Assembly: GCA_033439685.1 (NCBI GenBank)
Contig: JAUEDM010000001.1
Coordinates: 6,076,001 to 6,140,000 of the forward strand
Direction of reading: 5' to 3'
Origin: Apodospora peruviana
Taxonomy: Eukaryota > Ascomycota > Sordariomycetes > Sordariales > Lasiosphaeriaceae
Length of the DNA: 64,000 nucleotides
Shown here: positions 11,160 to 23,969 of the stretch, piece by piece
Position numbering within the stretch: the stretch's first letter is position 1
Layout: each line of letters opens with the position of its first letter
The notes under the pieces: model-generated
Told to the model about the DNA's origin: nothing
What the model saw: only the letters and a program-made list of their open reading frames with translations
Database searches by the model: none
Position numbers and translations under genes: made by a program

Positions 11160-12293
11160 TCAGGGCCGAGCTAGAATCCACATGAGACCGAACTGCACAA
11201 TATAAGAATAAATGAAGAGAAACTGGGTTCTCTGGTTCCTCTTAGCCCGCGTCTCCGTCTGCATGCTCTGCATCGGTGCCCGGTTGTCGCCATTGTTCTC
11301 AGGTAGGAGAACATACTTCAGAGACCGCATCTGTAAAAAAAAACCAAAAAAAGCATCGATGTCAGCACTGCACCATATTAAACACCAACCATCCTCGGAA
11401 ACGTACCAGAAACAGCGAATTCGCCGCAAATGTATAAAAGAAGACGAGCCAGCCAACCCAGCCACCAGTACCCTTTCCTCCATTCGCAATCTCAGCGATG
11501 CTAATTGTCGTGATAACTCCTACAAACTTATATCCTGAGTATGCGACCAAGTCCAAGAGCTGCGACGTGTTCGAGATGTTGAGCAGATAGCATCCCAGCT
11601 TCAGCCCAAGAATCTCAAACGTGACCACAGCGAACGCCGTTGTCGCAATGTAGCCGAACAGCTCGGGCTGAAAGCGACCCAGGAATCCGGCGACGACTGT
11701 CCGTAGAAAGACGTAGGTCACCACCGACATGACAGGGATATACATGTCCGGGCTGTTGATGTCGTCCCGCGGCGGGAGGTACCACCCCTCCTGGCCACTG
11801 GGGCCGACCGCCTGCTTGCGCGACCAGGGTTTGTGCCTCCACGGGAAGAGGACGAGGAAGAGTTTGTTTATTACGTAGGAATTGGTCACGTTGAAGTAGT
11901 GTTTGAGGGCCGAGACGTTAACAAAGCGGTTTACCTGCAAAAGAAGCGAAGGTTAGCAGGTCATATTGAGCCATAATTGCAAACACAAATAAACCAGAGC
12001 TATCTCACATTGTTCTCCAGGTATTCTTGTCCCTGCCTGAACGCTGTCTGCCCAAACTGGGACGCAATCTGTGCTGCCGGGTCGTTCATGAAGTTGCCGT
12101 ATTGGCCAAACATGTTGCCGCCGCCCGAGGGCACGCGGCCCTGCTGCTGTTGCGGGTAAGGGCTGCCATCGTAACCTTGTCCCTGGGGCTGTGACATTGG
12201 CGGCGGAGGTGATCTTAGCTGAGGAACCGTCGATACATGTTGCGGAACCGGGTGGTGCAAAGGGGGCGAGTTGCCGTAATTTGGCCGGTGCAT
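11160..12293 (-). CDS. YIF1: YIF1, Yip1-interacting factor (ER-Golgi transport)
   Basis: Integral membrane protein that partners Yip1 at the ER and Golgi and supports COPII vesicle traffic. Three exons: 12009..12293 (95 codons), 11407..11934 (176 codons) and 11160..11330 (57 codons), introns 74 and 76 bp, giving 327 aa. The N-terminus is a Pro/Gln-rich cytosolic tail (SPPPPMSQPQGQG), then the conserved AAQIASQFGQTAFRQGQEYLENNVNRFV, KHYFNVTNSYVINKL, FPWRHKPWSRK, and DINSPDMYIPVMSVVTYVFL, which opens five hydrophobic segments. The last exon contains MRSLKYVLLP and a final membrane helix. The second intron carries a long T tract just before its acceptor on the coding strand. Faces SRP101 across a 560-bp divergent promoter. 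Confidence 0.92.
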
Positions 12294-12851
12294 TGTTTGG
12301 AGAGGTCCGTATTATTCTCGATGACTCTCGTCGTTAGGTGTCGGAGGTTCGTAAGTAAGGGGTTGTATTTGGACGTGGCCGGTTCGTTGCGTCTGGTCGT
12401 ATTATCGGGGCTTCAAAGTCGTGGGTAGGCTGGTGATGCAGTTCAGGAAATGTGTTTTCAATGAATTTGGACTCGCATTCGAGATGCTGTCATTTCCAAG
12501 CTCTTGTCACTGGTAGGCACCCACACCTCGAACAGCGCGGCTGGTTGTGGTGGATCGGCTAATCTCCGGAAGGCGGTCAACCCCTGCCTGCGCTCCAATC
12601 AGTGCACACCATCCCAAATCGCCCTAAAGGCTACCGGGTTCCAGGCCCCACGGGAAGTGGGCTCGCAGTCAGTTTACAGTACATCCCTGGAAGGTGGCGT
12701 GCGGGCGACAGTTCAGACACCTCCTGTCAATCTGGCTTCCAGAGTTGAAACGCCAGTCCACGAGCAACCTCGAGTCCTAGAAGCGTATCGTTTGTCTTGC
12801 GAAGCTACGATACTTTAATCTTGACATAACAGTCGTTTGCGGAGCGCCAAC
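12294..12851. promoter_or_regulatory. Divergent promoter, YIF1 / SRP receptor alpha
   Basis: A 558-bp shared upstream region between two early-secretory-pathway genes facing away from each other, so co-regulation from one region is possible. No clear TATA box. The short ORF 12504..12818 has no features. Confidence 0.5.
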
Positions 12852-15050
12852 ATGTTAGACACCTTCGAAATCCTGACGACATCGGGCGTGGTGTTGTGGT
12901 CAAGGACGTATGCGCCCGTCAGCCCGTCGGTGGTTAACAACTTTATCACCGATGTCTTTATCGAGGAGAAGAGCGCGGTCGGCTCTGCGAAGGACGGCGC
13001 CTCGGCTGCTGCAAATCCACCGTACAAGCATGATCAGCACACATTGCGCTGGACATTTTCTAAGGAATTGGGTATTATCTTTGTGGTGCGTACTCTTGGA
13101 CATGCCGGTCACATCTCCTGGTATACTGACATTAGACCGTCAGGCTGTCTACCGATCGCTCCTACACCTCTCATGGATCGACAAGCTTGTCGACAATATT
13201 AGAGCCATCTTCGTCACCCTGTACGGCGAACAGCTGAAAAAGCCCAATACCTCGCTCGTTGAGTGTGCCAAGTTCGACGAATACTTTGACCAGCAATTGC
13301 AGGAACTGGAGAAAACCAGCAGCAAATCAGACCCTCATGAGATTCGAGCCCTGAAACAAGAGATCCTCTCCGACGACATCGGAAACGAGCCGCCGCTACC
13401 GGTGAGCGTCGCAATCAAATCCCGCGCGCACAATGGGATTGGCGGGGAGGGTCAGTCGAGCGAGGCTATCCCAGTTGCGACGGGGAATGTGTTCCGGCCA
13501 TCTACTCCCGGATCTAACCACCTGGTAGTTGGCAAAGCAGGGCCGCTTGCTAAGATGTCGAGAAGGGCGAGGAAAGGCCAGATCAGCAACTCGGCTCCGA
13601 TCTCATCTGGGGACGAGGCGCCGACAAGGAGGGGAAAGCAGGCCGGCAAGGCAGCTAAACGTGGAAGGAAATGGGACGCGGACGGCTTGGCGGATGTGGA
13701 TGATAGCGACGTCCAACTAGACTACTCGGCCCCCAACGCCGCGACAAGCGAGAGTGAGGCCGAACCTGGCGTAAGGCCGGGTGCCGTGGAGGAGGTTGAT
13801 GCATCAACATGGGGCTCACAGACAAAGGGGAAATTCGTCCTGAGAGATTTGGGTGATGAAGTTCATTCCATCCTTGCATCGGCAGAGGCCAAGAAATCGG
13901 CCTCCAAAACCGATTCGCCCGCACCAACCGGTCTTGTAGGAACTGGACTGAGCGCCATTGGCGGGCTGTTCAGGAACGTCGTTGGTGGTAAAGTTTTGAC
14001 AAAGGAAGATTTGGATAAAGCTATGAAGGGTATGGAAGAGCACCTACTGAAGAAGAATGTGGCGCGAGAGGCGGCCGTTCGGCTGTGCGAGGGCGTGGAG
14101 AAGGAGCTTGTTGGCGTTAAGACGGGAAATTTCGAGAGTGCGTCGGACCACCCTCCTCCCCTTCTCTGAAGGCCATCGAACTAACATTTGCGAACTAGGC
14201 ATCAATACGCGGATACAAAAGGCCATGGAAGCTTCTCTAACCAAGATGCTAACTCCGACATCATCCCTGGATCTTCTCCGCGAGATTGACTCCATCACGG
14301 CACCGTCGGTGACATCGCTACGCAAAGCGCGGCCGTATGTCATGTCGATTGTCGGAGTCAACGGCGTGGGCAAGTCAACCAACTTGTCAAAGATCTGCTT
14401 TTTCCTCCTCCAGAATAAGTACAAAGTCCTGATCGCAGCGGGAGATACGTTCCGGTCTGGCGCGGTTGAACAGCTCGCTGTCCACGTCCGGAACCTGAAG
14501 GAGTTAACGGCTCGTGAGGGTGGCAAAGTGGAGTTGTACCAGAAGGGCTACGGCAAGGATGCTGCTACTGTGGCGAAAGATGCTGTGACCTTTGCAGCCC
14601 AAGAGGGCTTTGATGTGGTTTTGATTGACACCGCGGGCCGCAGGCACAATGACCAGCGTCTCATGTCTTCGCTGGAGAAATTCGCCAAATTTGCGCAACC
14701 TGACAAGATTCTCATGGTTGGAGAGGTAAGCCCCCAACGATATCCATGTTCAGTCAATTATGATATTTTTGAACAGAATCTAATGTCTTGTCTTTGTTGT
14801 CTAGGCATTGGTTGGCACAGATTCGGTGGCCCAGGCGAGGAACTTCAACGCTGCGTTTGGATCAGGCCGCCAATTGGACGGCTTCATCATCTCCAAATGC
14901 GATACCGTGGGGGATATGGTGGGTACATTGGTCAGTATCGTCCATGCCACCAACGTCCCGGTGTTGTTTGTCGGCGTCGGACAGCATTATTCGGATCTGA
15001 GGAACTTCTCAGTCAAGTGGGCGGTGGAGAAGCTTCTCAGCAGCACTTGA
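12852..15050 (+). CDS. SRP101: Signal recognition particle receptor subunit alpha
   Basis: GTPase that receives SRP-ribosome complexes at the ER membrane. Four exons: 12852..13085, 13144..14137, 14199..14725, 14805..15050 (introns 58, 61, 79 bp), total 666 aa. The N-terminal SRX longin-like domain starts MLDTFEILTTSGVVLW and contains VYRSLLHLSWIDKLVDNI and SLVECAKFDEYFDQQL. A charged linker (about residues 150-300) follows, then the N domain, and the G domain with GVNGVGKST (P-loop, about residue 460), AAGDTFRSGAVEQL, LIDTAGRRHND, SKCD (guanine specificity; the family usually has TKxD) and the C-terminal FVGVGQHYSDLRNF. Length matches fungal homologues. Works with the beta subunit, not present here. 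Confidence 0.95.
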
Positions 15051-15628
15051 TATCGCCTTGATAGAGGTTTTTGAATATTTTCTCCCTCTTAAGCTCAAGA
15101 AGGGATATGCGCTTCATTGGGTTTTCTGATGCTGGTGTGTCAGCGGGTTAGTTCGGTGAAACAAGAATTGTCGTTTTGGGTATGCGATGACGAGCTCCTT
15201 GTTGATCAGTCCTCCTTGTCTTGCCTCATGTTACGGTTACTTGTCATTGGCTGCCCAGCGGATACCCCCTTTTGATAGAGCCTACCTAGTCACCTTACTT
15301 ATGATTGACTGTAATACACTTTCCGTCATTAGTATGGTTTCAAACTGTGTCTTTGCATTATCCTGCCCACCTGAGGTAAGGTACGGAGTTTGTGAAAGGG
15401 ATCGATGTCATGCAGTTATCGAAGCTGTTTCAAGCATTGATATGCATATATCGAGGTAATCAAGCTAGGTTGCGGTCTGCACATCACGTGCCCACGCGGT
15501 GTACATTTTGTCCGGTGGGCCCCGCGCTTCGCGTGTTTCACGGTAACGCGCATCCAACTCACCCAGTCTCCGCCTCTGCTACAGTTCCTGCCGACGAGAC
15601 ATGTCCACGGCCAATACCAAATGGCTAG
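15051..15628. promoter_or_regulatory. SRP101 3' region and ATR promoter with two uATGs
   Basis: Contains the SRP101 3' UTR and the upstream region of the ATR gene. Two ATGs precede the ATR start in another frame: 15601 opens a 16-codon frame ending at 15651, and 15621 a 14-codon frame ending at 15665. Both run across the ATR start at 15629. Confidence 0.5.
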
Positions 15629-18600
15629 ATGGCTCCCGAATCGCACGGTAAAGCGGCCAAGATAGGTCAGCATGGCATTTCCAACCCCCCTGAACCGGCA
15701 GGACCACCGCCGTCGACCCTGGCTGCGCAGCTCGTCGAGAATATATCGACCTCGGCCCGGTCCTCACGCCCCGACGAGACGAGCGAACTGAAACGACTCT
15801 TCGATGTTATTGAGCGCGTCAAAAACCACCCCGGTCTGCTAAAGTCGCAGGAGGAGCGCATCGAACACAACCACCTGCTCATATACGTGTGCGGCGGTGT
15901 GGTGCTGGAAAGCCTGAAATGGGACGACCCGTTTGCCCAACAGCCACGCCTGCGCGCCGAAGCCCTCAAGGCGTTCAACTTTCTCACTGTCACCATAAGG
16001 GAGACGCCGGTCGTTCTCAAGCATACCACAGATGGCACGGCCTTTCTCTTTCGGGGCCAGGAACCCCTGTGGCTGTGGATTCTGCCCAAGCTGCTCAAGC
16101 TGCTCGGCCATACCAGGTGCCTTGCCCTCTCGCCTGCCATTGAAGGCCTCTGCCAGTCCTTACTTGAGCTGGCGGCCAACACGGGCTTGCTAGGGGATCT
16201 GGGACCATCCCTAATGCGCTATTTCCAGGCGAACTTGGCCAGTGAGTTCTGCTGTGGTGGTGGATTCGATGACCTGGGCTAACAGGCTTCATAGCTATCC
16301 TTGCATGTCTCAAACCCGACCCAAACTTACCTCACAGCTCCCTCAAAATAGAGCTACCCTCTAAAGCCTTCCTCGAAACATTAGGCCTATATATTACACC
16401 ACGAAGATGCTCCTTCACAATTCGAGGGTCTGAGCAGGCTCTCCGGCACGCGCTTGGGCTTGTTGCCATAATAAAATCCGCTATCTTGCCACAGACTGGC
16501 TCTCAAGTCTCGTTTCTCTACAAACATACTCTCATCTGGCTTTTGGATTGCTTTCATCCGCTTGCATCCCATCTCATTGCTCGGCCGATCGATGGTGGCC
16601 TGGTATCGTTGCTTCAGATGGCCGTCGAGTTGGCGGCGGCGCATGGCAGTTCTGATGGGGTGGACTCTGTCCTGAGTCTAAAGGCCTACGCGACACTCGT
16701 CGCAGTTTGCTGTTGCGTATTCGAGAAACCCCGATGCTTTCTTAAAGAAGACGAGAGCAGCCTTGTCTTGAGGGGTGCTATTTGCTCCGCGCTGATCCAG
16801 CTTGCCAGAGGAGCGATTATTCACAGACCTACTTCCAGACTTGTTATTACTCGACTGATCGCGCCGGCGCAGCAACTTGTCTTGGATATTGCAGCCATTG
16901 GTGCTGGCACTGATGTTTGGGTACGTAGCAACTGCCGTATCTTGCTTGGTATTGTGCTAACACAAGTCGTAGCGATCTGTCCACGTGCTGAACCAGGCAA
17001 CTGCAAGTCCAGCTCCCACTTCCTTCGGTGAAGAGTTCATGCCCGATAAGTTTATAGACGCCGAACTTCGTCAGCAGGTTAAGAGGCTGGGACTTATATC
17101 GTCTAGCAGCCAGCAGATCTCTCAACCGCTTTCCAAACGAAGAAAGGTCTCTGAATCTACGGTCAAGGACCATATGTACGCCCACTTGTGTCTGCTTGCT
17201 AATAGCTCTCCTTATACTGATCCTGAGACATTGGGTACTCAGCTGATGTTTGTCCCTCTTTCTCCTGTTCGGGTTACCCCAAATAGATTGCTAACTTGAA
17301 GCTAGTGATGCATTTCCCATAATGGACAGGGACAATCAATGTCAAGTATTTGAAACTATATCTCGCCTCTTCTGCGCCGTTGATGAAACTTTAGAGGCCA
17401 AGAGAAAGGGATCGGCTGGTCCTGTTCTATATCAATGTTTAGTTTGTTCTGAACTCGCAGACTCGACACCAAAGGGTGGCGATGCATCTATGAAGGACCA
17501 GGCATTCGTTTTCTTCGCAAATTCCATCAAACTCGCGAGCTTCGCCGAATCAACTCGCCCCAGGATTCTCGCAATGCTTGCTCTCAGACGTATGGCGAGG
17601 CATATGCGACGTTCAAAAAACCCCGAGTTCTGGGATTTAGAGCACTCCGGGCCCGGCCAATGGTGTCTTCAGTCATTGCAGAGCTCGATCCGAGAGCTCC
17701 GTATTGCTGCTGGGCGCGCCCTCGGTCTTTTCTTAGCGGAGCCGTTACCGGAAGGCCCCGACAAAGATATTATAAGACGAAACAGGGCAAACGCTCTGGG
17801 TATTCTGAAGTCACTCTCCGATAAGGATGCTCCTCAGCTGCACGAAACCTGCATTCTGGCTTGGGGTCAGGTGGGCAGGGTGGTCTCGGACGACGAACTG
17901 AACCTCGTTCTCATAAAGCTTGTCGGGTATCTTGCGCACCGCAATATGATCGTCTCTGCTTTCGCTTCTAGCGAGATCCTCAATCTGGCCGACGCCCGTG
18001 GGGTCACGACAAGGAGACTCTTTGCGCCGTTCTGGACGAGCCTGGCCTATTCGGTGGTCAAAGATTTGGTGTCGAGGCCACAGACCACCAGGATAATTGC
18101 TGAGCTACTACAGATCAGTGTACCAAATCTGCTACGACTCTTGCAGAAACAAGCCCTTCCGTGGCTGGTCCTCTCAAAGAAACGGGATGTCATCCAAAAG
18201 ATTGCGGAGGCGCGAGGAGAGACGGAAAGCTGGGGCCCTTGTTTGGACAGCACAAACCTCCCGTCCATCCTGGCGCTTTTACTTATCCAGGAGGCGCCGG
18301 ACAGCGTGAAATATTCCATGTCAATGCTCAGACAGATATCTTCGCATTTTGACGGGTTTGAATTGGTGGAACTGCTACGAACAGACCCGCTCATGATCGC
18401 TTTTGAGCTTTTCAAGGCGAGCGGCGAAGCGAATGACGCTCGCAAGACTCGAGTAAGTGCAGGGTAAAACCCAGATGATGAGATGTTTCGGTACTAAAAT
18501 GTTGTAGGTACGCGCAGCTCTGACCACCATGACAACTATTCTTACAGCGGACAACAAGGAAAAGAAAGCAAAAAAGGGAGAGATAATTGGACGGTATCTG

Positions 18601-21600
18601 CAGCAGCATGCTCTTGGGTTGGCAGCACGATTCAGTGAGGTCATCACAGATACATTGGGATTGCATCCTCCGGTCCAGGAGCAGAGACAATGCCTTGGAG
18701 CCATGGAAGAGATGATTAAGATTTGCAATCTTTATGTTTGCGTTGCTAGGCCACAGGTAAGTTGAGCTGCTCCTATTGTAATACCGTGGTCGCTTACATT
18801 GCGTTTAACAGATATCAGCGTGCCTGATTTCCGCGTTGACGTCTGACGAGCTCCGGTCTGCCGCCTTTTCATGTTGGGAGGTTATGCTCACCTACATGGG
18901 CGAGGCAGACGTGAAGGCGCAGATAGAAACAACATTTTTTATCATTGGGCATTACTGGTCGGACTTTGACGACAAAACGAGACAAAAGGCGAGAACGCTG
19001 ATCGAGATTCTACTTGCCAAGTATCACCCCATATTATTAGAATACTCTAACAAGCTACCATCGTTGAAGAGTATTCGCGAACTGGCGGATATCGTCAAAA
19101 AGTTGGAAGCCCTTCGCTCGCCTCTCGACAAGAGACAAGCTTTCGCTGTGTTTGGCGAGCGACTAAGCCATGAGAATCCAGGTGTAGTAGAGCGAGCTCT
19201 AATTGAGCTGGTGGGTTTCGTTGCGGCCAACCAAGATTACCTGCAGGCGTCTGCCATTAGCGAACAGCCCGACTCGGTCGTTACAGCCCTGATGCGCTCT
19301 TTGCTTGACTGTTCGGCCAAGTACAATGGCTGGCAATCATCCATCACCCGCCTCTGCGCTGAGGTCATTGGGTCCATCGGTTGTCTTGATTCGAACCGTG
19401 TAGAGGCTAGTCGCGAAGAGCGACAATTCGTCATCATCCACAATTTTAATGATGCCGGCGAGACCACCGATTTTGTGGTCTTCATGTTCGAGAATGTACT
19501 TGTCAAGGCGTTCTTGTCAACGACAGATACCAAGTTCTTGGGGTTCCTGTCCTATGCCATGCAGGAGCTGTTGGAGAGGGTGGATTTCAAAACAGCCGTT
19601 TCCTTGCAAGGGGAGGAGAACAGCGAAGTGATCTACAGAAAATGGTCCATGATGTCCGAAACTAGTCGAGAGGTCTTGACGCCATTTTTAACATCGAGGT
19701 TTGGTGTTGCACCCATGCCGCACGTCCCTGCCGAGTATCCGATATTCTGTCCTGGGAGGACCTACGCTAGTTGGCTGAGGTTATTTGTTCTCAACCTCTT
19801 ACGCAGCGGCCAAAATCCCTTCAGTCAGATCGTCTTTGACCCTCTTTGCCGGTTAATCAAAGTCAAGGATCTAGCTGTGGCGGAGTTCCTGTTGCCTTAC
19901 ATTGCCATGCACGTTGTCATCGGACAAGAACACTCGTCTGAACTGAGAAACAAGGTTGCGGGCGAGCTCCGTAAGATTCTCGAGTATCAACCGCCAGAAA
20001 CGGCATCATATGTCGAGAGAGAGCAAACGAGACTTCTATATGAGGTAAGCATGCTATCCCAACCTTGAGAATTCATGAGGTCAGCCACTAACATACCCAA
20101 TAGACCGTCTTCCGCGTTATTGACTACTTCATGAGATGGCTCCAGGCCAAACGGTCACAACCCGGAGGTCTTAAGCCCAAAGATCAGCAGTCCATCGAAT
20201 GGGTACAAGAGGTCATTGGCAGCCTCGATCCGGAGCTAATCTCTCGCCGAGCTGTTGACTGTAACGAGTATGCCCGGGCACTCTTTTTCTTGGAACCACA
20301 TATCGAGGCTATAAGAAAGGATGACGCAAGGGAGTCAGATAGACTCCTCCAGGCAATCCAGGACATTTACACCCAGATAGATGACCCGGATGGCCTTGAA
20401 GGCGTGTCTGCTCATCTCCAGCGCATGGACCTAAATCAACAAGCTCTCAACCATCGCAAAGCTGGTCGATGGACCGCAGCACAAACTTGGTATGAGATTC
20501 GGCTTTCGGAATCGCCAGAGAATGTCGATATTCAAGTGGATCTTTTGACGTGCCTGAAAGAATCCGGGCAACATGACGTCCTCTTGAACTACGTGGAGGG
20601 AATGAAGAGGAATGCGAACAACGTCAACAGGATCATACCTTTTGCCGTCGAGGCCTCTTGGGCCACGGGTAGGTGGGAGACAATGGAGAAATATCTCCGT
20701 ATTTATAGCGCCGGAGACGTATCCGAGGTGTTCAATCTTGGCATCGCACAGGTTCTCCTCCATCTGAAAGCGGGAGATCTCGAGGCGTTCAACGATCAAA
20801 TGAAGGTGATGAGAGATAAGGTCGCCGCAACAATGTCGTACTCAACAACATCATCACTTCGAGCCTGCCACGACGCCATGCTCAAGTGCCACGTCCTGAC
20901 CGATCTGGAGATGATAGGAGATGGCAGCCCCGAGCGTGTTCGGCCTTCGTTAGGCCGGCGCTTGGAGGTTTTAGGTGCCTATGTCGGTGACAAGCAATAT
21001 CTACTCGGCGTTCGGAGGGCTGCCATGGAGCTTATGAGGTAGGATTGCCTCTTTCAATTCGACAGAAGTTAATCTATGCTAACATATACAGGCCGAAATT
21101 TGAGAACGACGACATCTCGTCTCTCTGGCTCTCTAGCGCTCGACTAGCAAGGAAATCCGGGTCGATGCACCAGTCGTTCAACGCTGTTCTCCACGCTCAG
21201 CAACTAGGTGATGGCTCTGCTATCATTGAGAACGCGAGGTTACTATACAAGGACGGGCATCACCGAAAGGCGATCCAGGTCTTGCAGCTCGCCATCGACA
21301 CCAACTCCTTCATCAACGACGGCGTTGGTACCGGCCCACCTACGTCCAGTAAGAATCAAGAGACCCAGCGGAGTTTGCTCACCGCCAGAGCGCTTCTTCT
21401 CCTTGCGAAGTGGCTCGATTCGACAGGGCAGACGCATGCCGGTGCTCTTCGATCAAAGTATCAACAGGCAGCTAGGACACACTCCCAGTGGGAGAAGGGC
21501 CATTACTACTTGGGTCGGCATTACAAAAAGGTCTTGGAGTCCGAGAAGACGCTCAAACCGGATGATCAGAGCGACGAGTATCTGTCCGGAGAGACGGCCA

Positions 21601-23321
21601 AGCTTGTGATTGAGAACTACCTTCGATCTCTCAACTTCGGAACGAAATATTTGTACCAGACTTTACCGCGGATTCTGACTCTGTGGCTCGAACTCGGCAC
21701 ACAGGTCGATAAACCGCCAGAGGGGAAAGTATCACTCTCTCGAGAGCTGCACATGCGCCGGAAGGTGATTCTCCAGGAACTTCATAAGCACTTTTTGAAA
21801 CATCTACCACGAATGCCGGCATATATCTTCTACACGGCTTTGTCCCAAATCGTGGCAAGGATCGCGCACCCCAACATTGAGGTATTTCGGATATTGGAAC
21901 AAATGATCATCAAAGTCGTTGAGTCTCACCCCCGACAGGCGCTCTGGAGCCTCTTTTCGTTTATGACGACAAAGCAGTCTTCTGAGCGCCGCACCAGGGG
22001 GCTTCACGTCCTGGAGGCCCTTCGAGGGACTGGCAAGAAGGTAGAGGGGACAAACTACGACATGAAACAGCTGTTGAGGATGGGTGAGAAGCTCGCCGAA
22101 CAGCTATTGTTGGCCTGCAATAATGGTGATTTCCAGAGCAATAGGACGACAACCGCGAGTATCACGCGAGATCTCAGCTTCAACCACAAATGCACGCCTT
22201 GTCCGCTGGTGGTTCCCATCGAGGCTTCCCTCACGGCCACGTTACCGACCCTAACCGACAACGTCAAGAAGCACAAGGCGTTCTCCCGAGATGTTATTAC
22301 TATCGACGCATTCCTTGACCAAGTGCTCGTGCTCGGGTCCCTGGCTAAACCGCGCAAACTCACGGCACGGGGCTCGGACGGAAAGCACTACGGCCTCCTG
22401 CTCAAACCAAAAGACGATCTGCGGACGGACCAGCGGCTGATGGAGTTTAATGGCATGATCAACCGATCCCTGAAGGGGGATGCCGAGTCAAGTAGGCGGC
22501 AGCTCTACATCAAGACATACGCCGTCACACCGCTCAACGAAGAATGTGGCATCATCGAGTGGGTTGACGGACTCAAAACTCTGCGTGACATCCTGCTGGG
22601 CATCTACAAGACGCGTGGGATTGCGCCCAACTACAGCCAGATCGCACAGCTCATGAAGGAAGCCAGCACGTCTGACGACAACATCCACCGGTTCACAGTG
22701 ACGGTGCTCAACCTGTTCCCGCCCGTGCTCGGGGACTGGTTCATCTCGCAGTTCCCCAACCCTTCGGCGTGGTTCGCGGCGCGGCTCAAGTTCACGCGCT
22801 CATGCGCGGTCATGTCGATGGTCGGCACGATCCTGGGGCTAGGCGACCGGCACGGCGAGAACGTGCTCCTCGAGGAGGGCAACGGCGGTATTTTCCATGT
22901 CGACTTCAACTGCCTTTTCGATAAAGGGTTGACGTTCGCGCAACCCGAGCGCGTCCCTTTTCGTTTGACGCACAACATGCAGGCGGCCATGGGGATTTAT
23001 CGTTACGAGGGCCCGTTCCGGCACTGCAGCGAGCTGACGCTGCGGATCCTTCGACAGCAGGAGGAGACGCTGATGACGATCCTCGAGGCGTTTATTCATG
23101 ACCCGACGCTGGACCTGCAGCGCAGCAAGAAGCGGAATTATGATGTTGTGAAGCTGAACCCGACGAGCGTGGTGGAGAGCATCAAGCGCAAGGTCAGGGG
23201 CTTGCTGCCCGACGAGAGCATCCCGCTCGGGGTGGAAGGGCAGGTTGAAGAGCTGATCAAGCAGGCGGTTGATCCTAGGAATCTGGCGGCTATGTATATT
23301 GGTTGGTGTCCGTTTTTGTAG
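15629..23321 (+). CDS. uvsB: ATR/Mec1-family checkpoint kinase (UvsB/MUS-9)
   Basis: Phosphatidylinositol-3-kinase-like protein kinase that senses RPA-coated single-stranded DNA and drives the replication and DNA damage checkpoint. Eight exons: 15629..16241, 16295..16920, 16973..17247, 17306..18452, 18508..18756, 18812..20044, 20104..21038, 21092..23321, joining to 2435 aa, the usual ATR size. Introns are 52-59 bp. HEAT-like helical repeats fill the N-terminal two thirds; the FAT domain lies at about residues 1400-1950. The kinase domain has KPKDDLRTDQRLMEF, catalytic LGLGDRHGENVLL (about residue 2277) and FHVDFNCLFDKG, the DFG-type motif in ATR form. The FATC tail ends AAMYIGWCPFL at the exact C-terminus. 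Less certain points: the first intron has two in-frame acceptors (16285 or 16294; the second fits the branch site better), and the third intron could use GTACTC instead of GTTTGT as donor. Confidence 0.95.
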
Positions 23322-23969
23322 CTGGGATTCTTTTGTTGTGGAAGGTTAGGGGTTCAGCGGGCTTGGTTCAGCGGGCGTGACTTGAGACAGACCCCGATTT
23401 TATGGCTATCAGTTAGATACATGAATATGAATGCGAAATAGTATTTGTATTATGTTGTCTTTTCGAATGTCTGCATTTTGGAACAATGAGTAAACAATGA
23501 AGAGAAAGTGAGTGGTGGCCATGGTGCATGGATCTGCTGTGGTACCTGAACACCCCTGAAAGTTGATCCATCAGTGGCGCGCTTCCCACCTCCGCTATCG
23601 TAATCTCACATTTCCCGGCATTCGGGTCGGTCCTTTCCTTTCGCTGTATGCATGCTTGCAACTTCCTAACACTCTGAAAATTCCCAAGAATTGTCTTTCA
23701 GTGGATGCTTCTGGCTTTTCTGCTTTGAAGTCCACTGTTAAATAAATCGGCAGACGGGAATTTTGATTCGGTCCCGACCCAGCGCGCCGCCAAATTTCTC
23801 TCTTATCACTCCCTCTCTCCACCGACTGCAACGCGTCAAGCAATCCACGCTGCTGCGGAACAGGACAAAATCGAAACCAGGAAAAAAAGAAGAGTATTTC
23901 AAAAAGGACGAAATACTAACGGTGTTTTTCTTCAGCATTGCCTGGAGACTGCCAATCGGCGATAAGAAG
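23322..23969. promoter_or_regulatory. ATR 3' region and promoter of the PARP-zinc-finger gene
   Basis: About 650 bp with no gene recognised. CT-rich and A-rich tracts at 23790..23920 are likely leader of the following gene. Confidence 0.45.
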
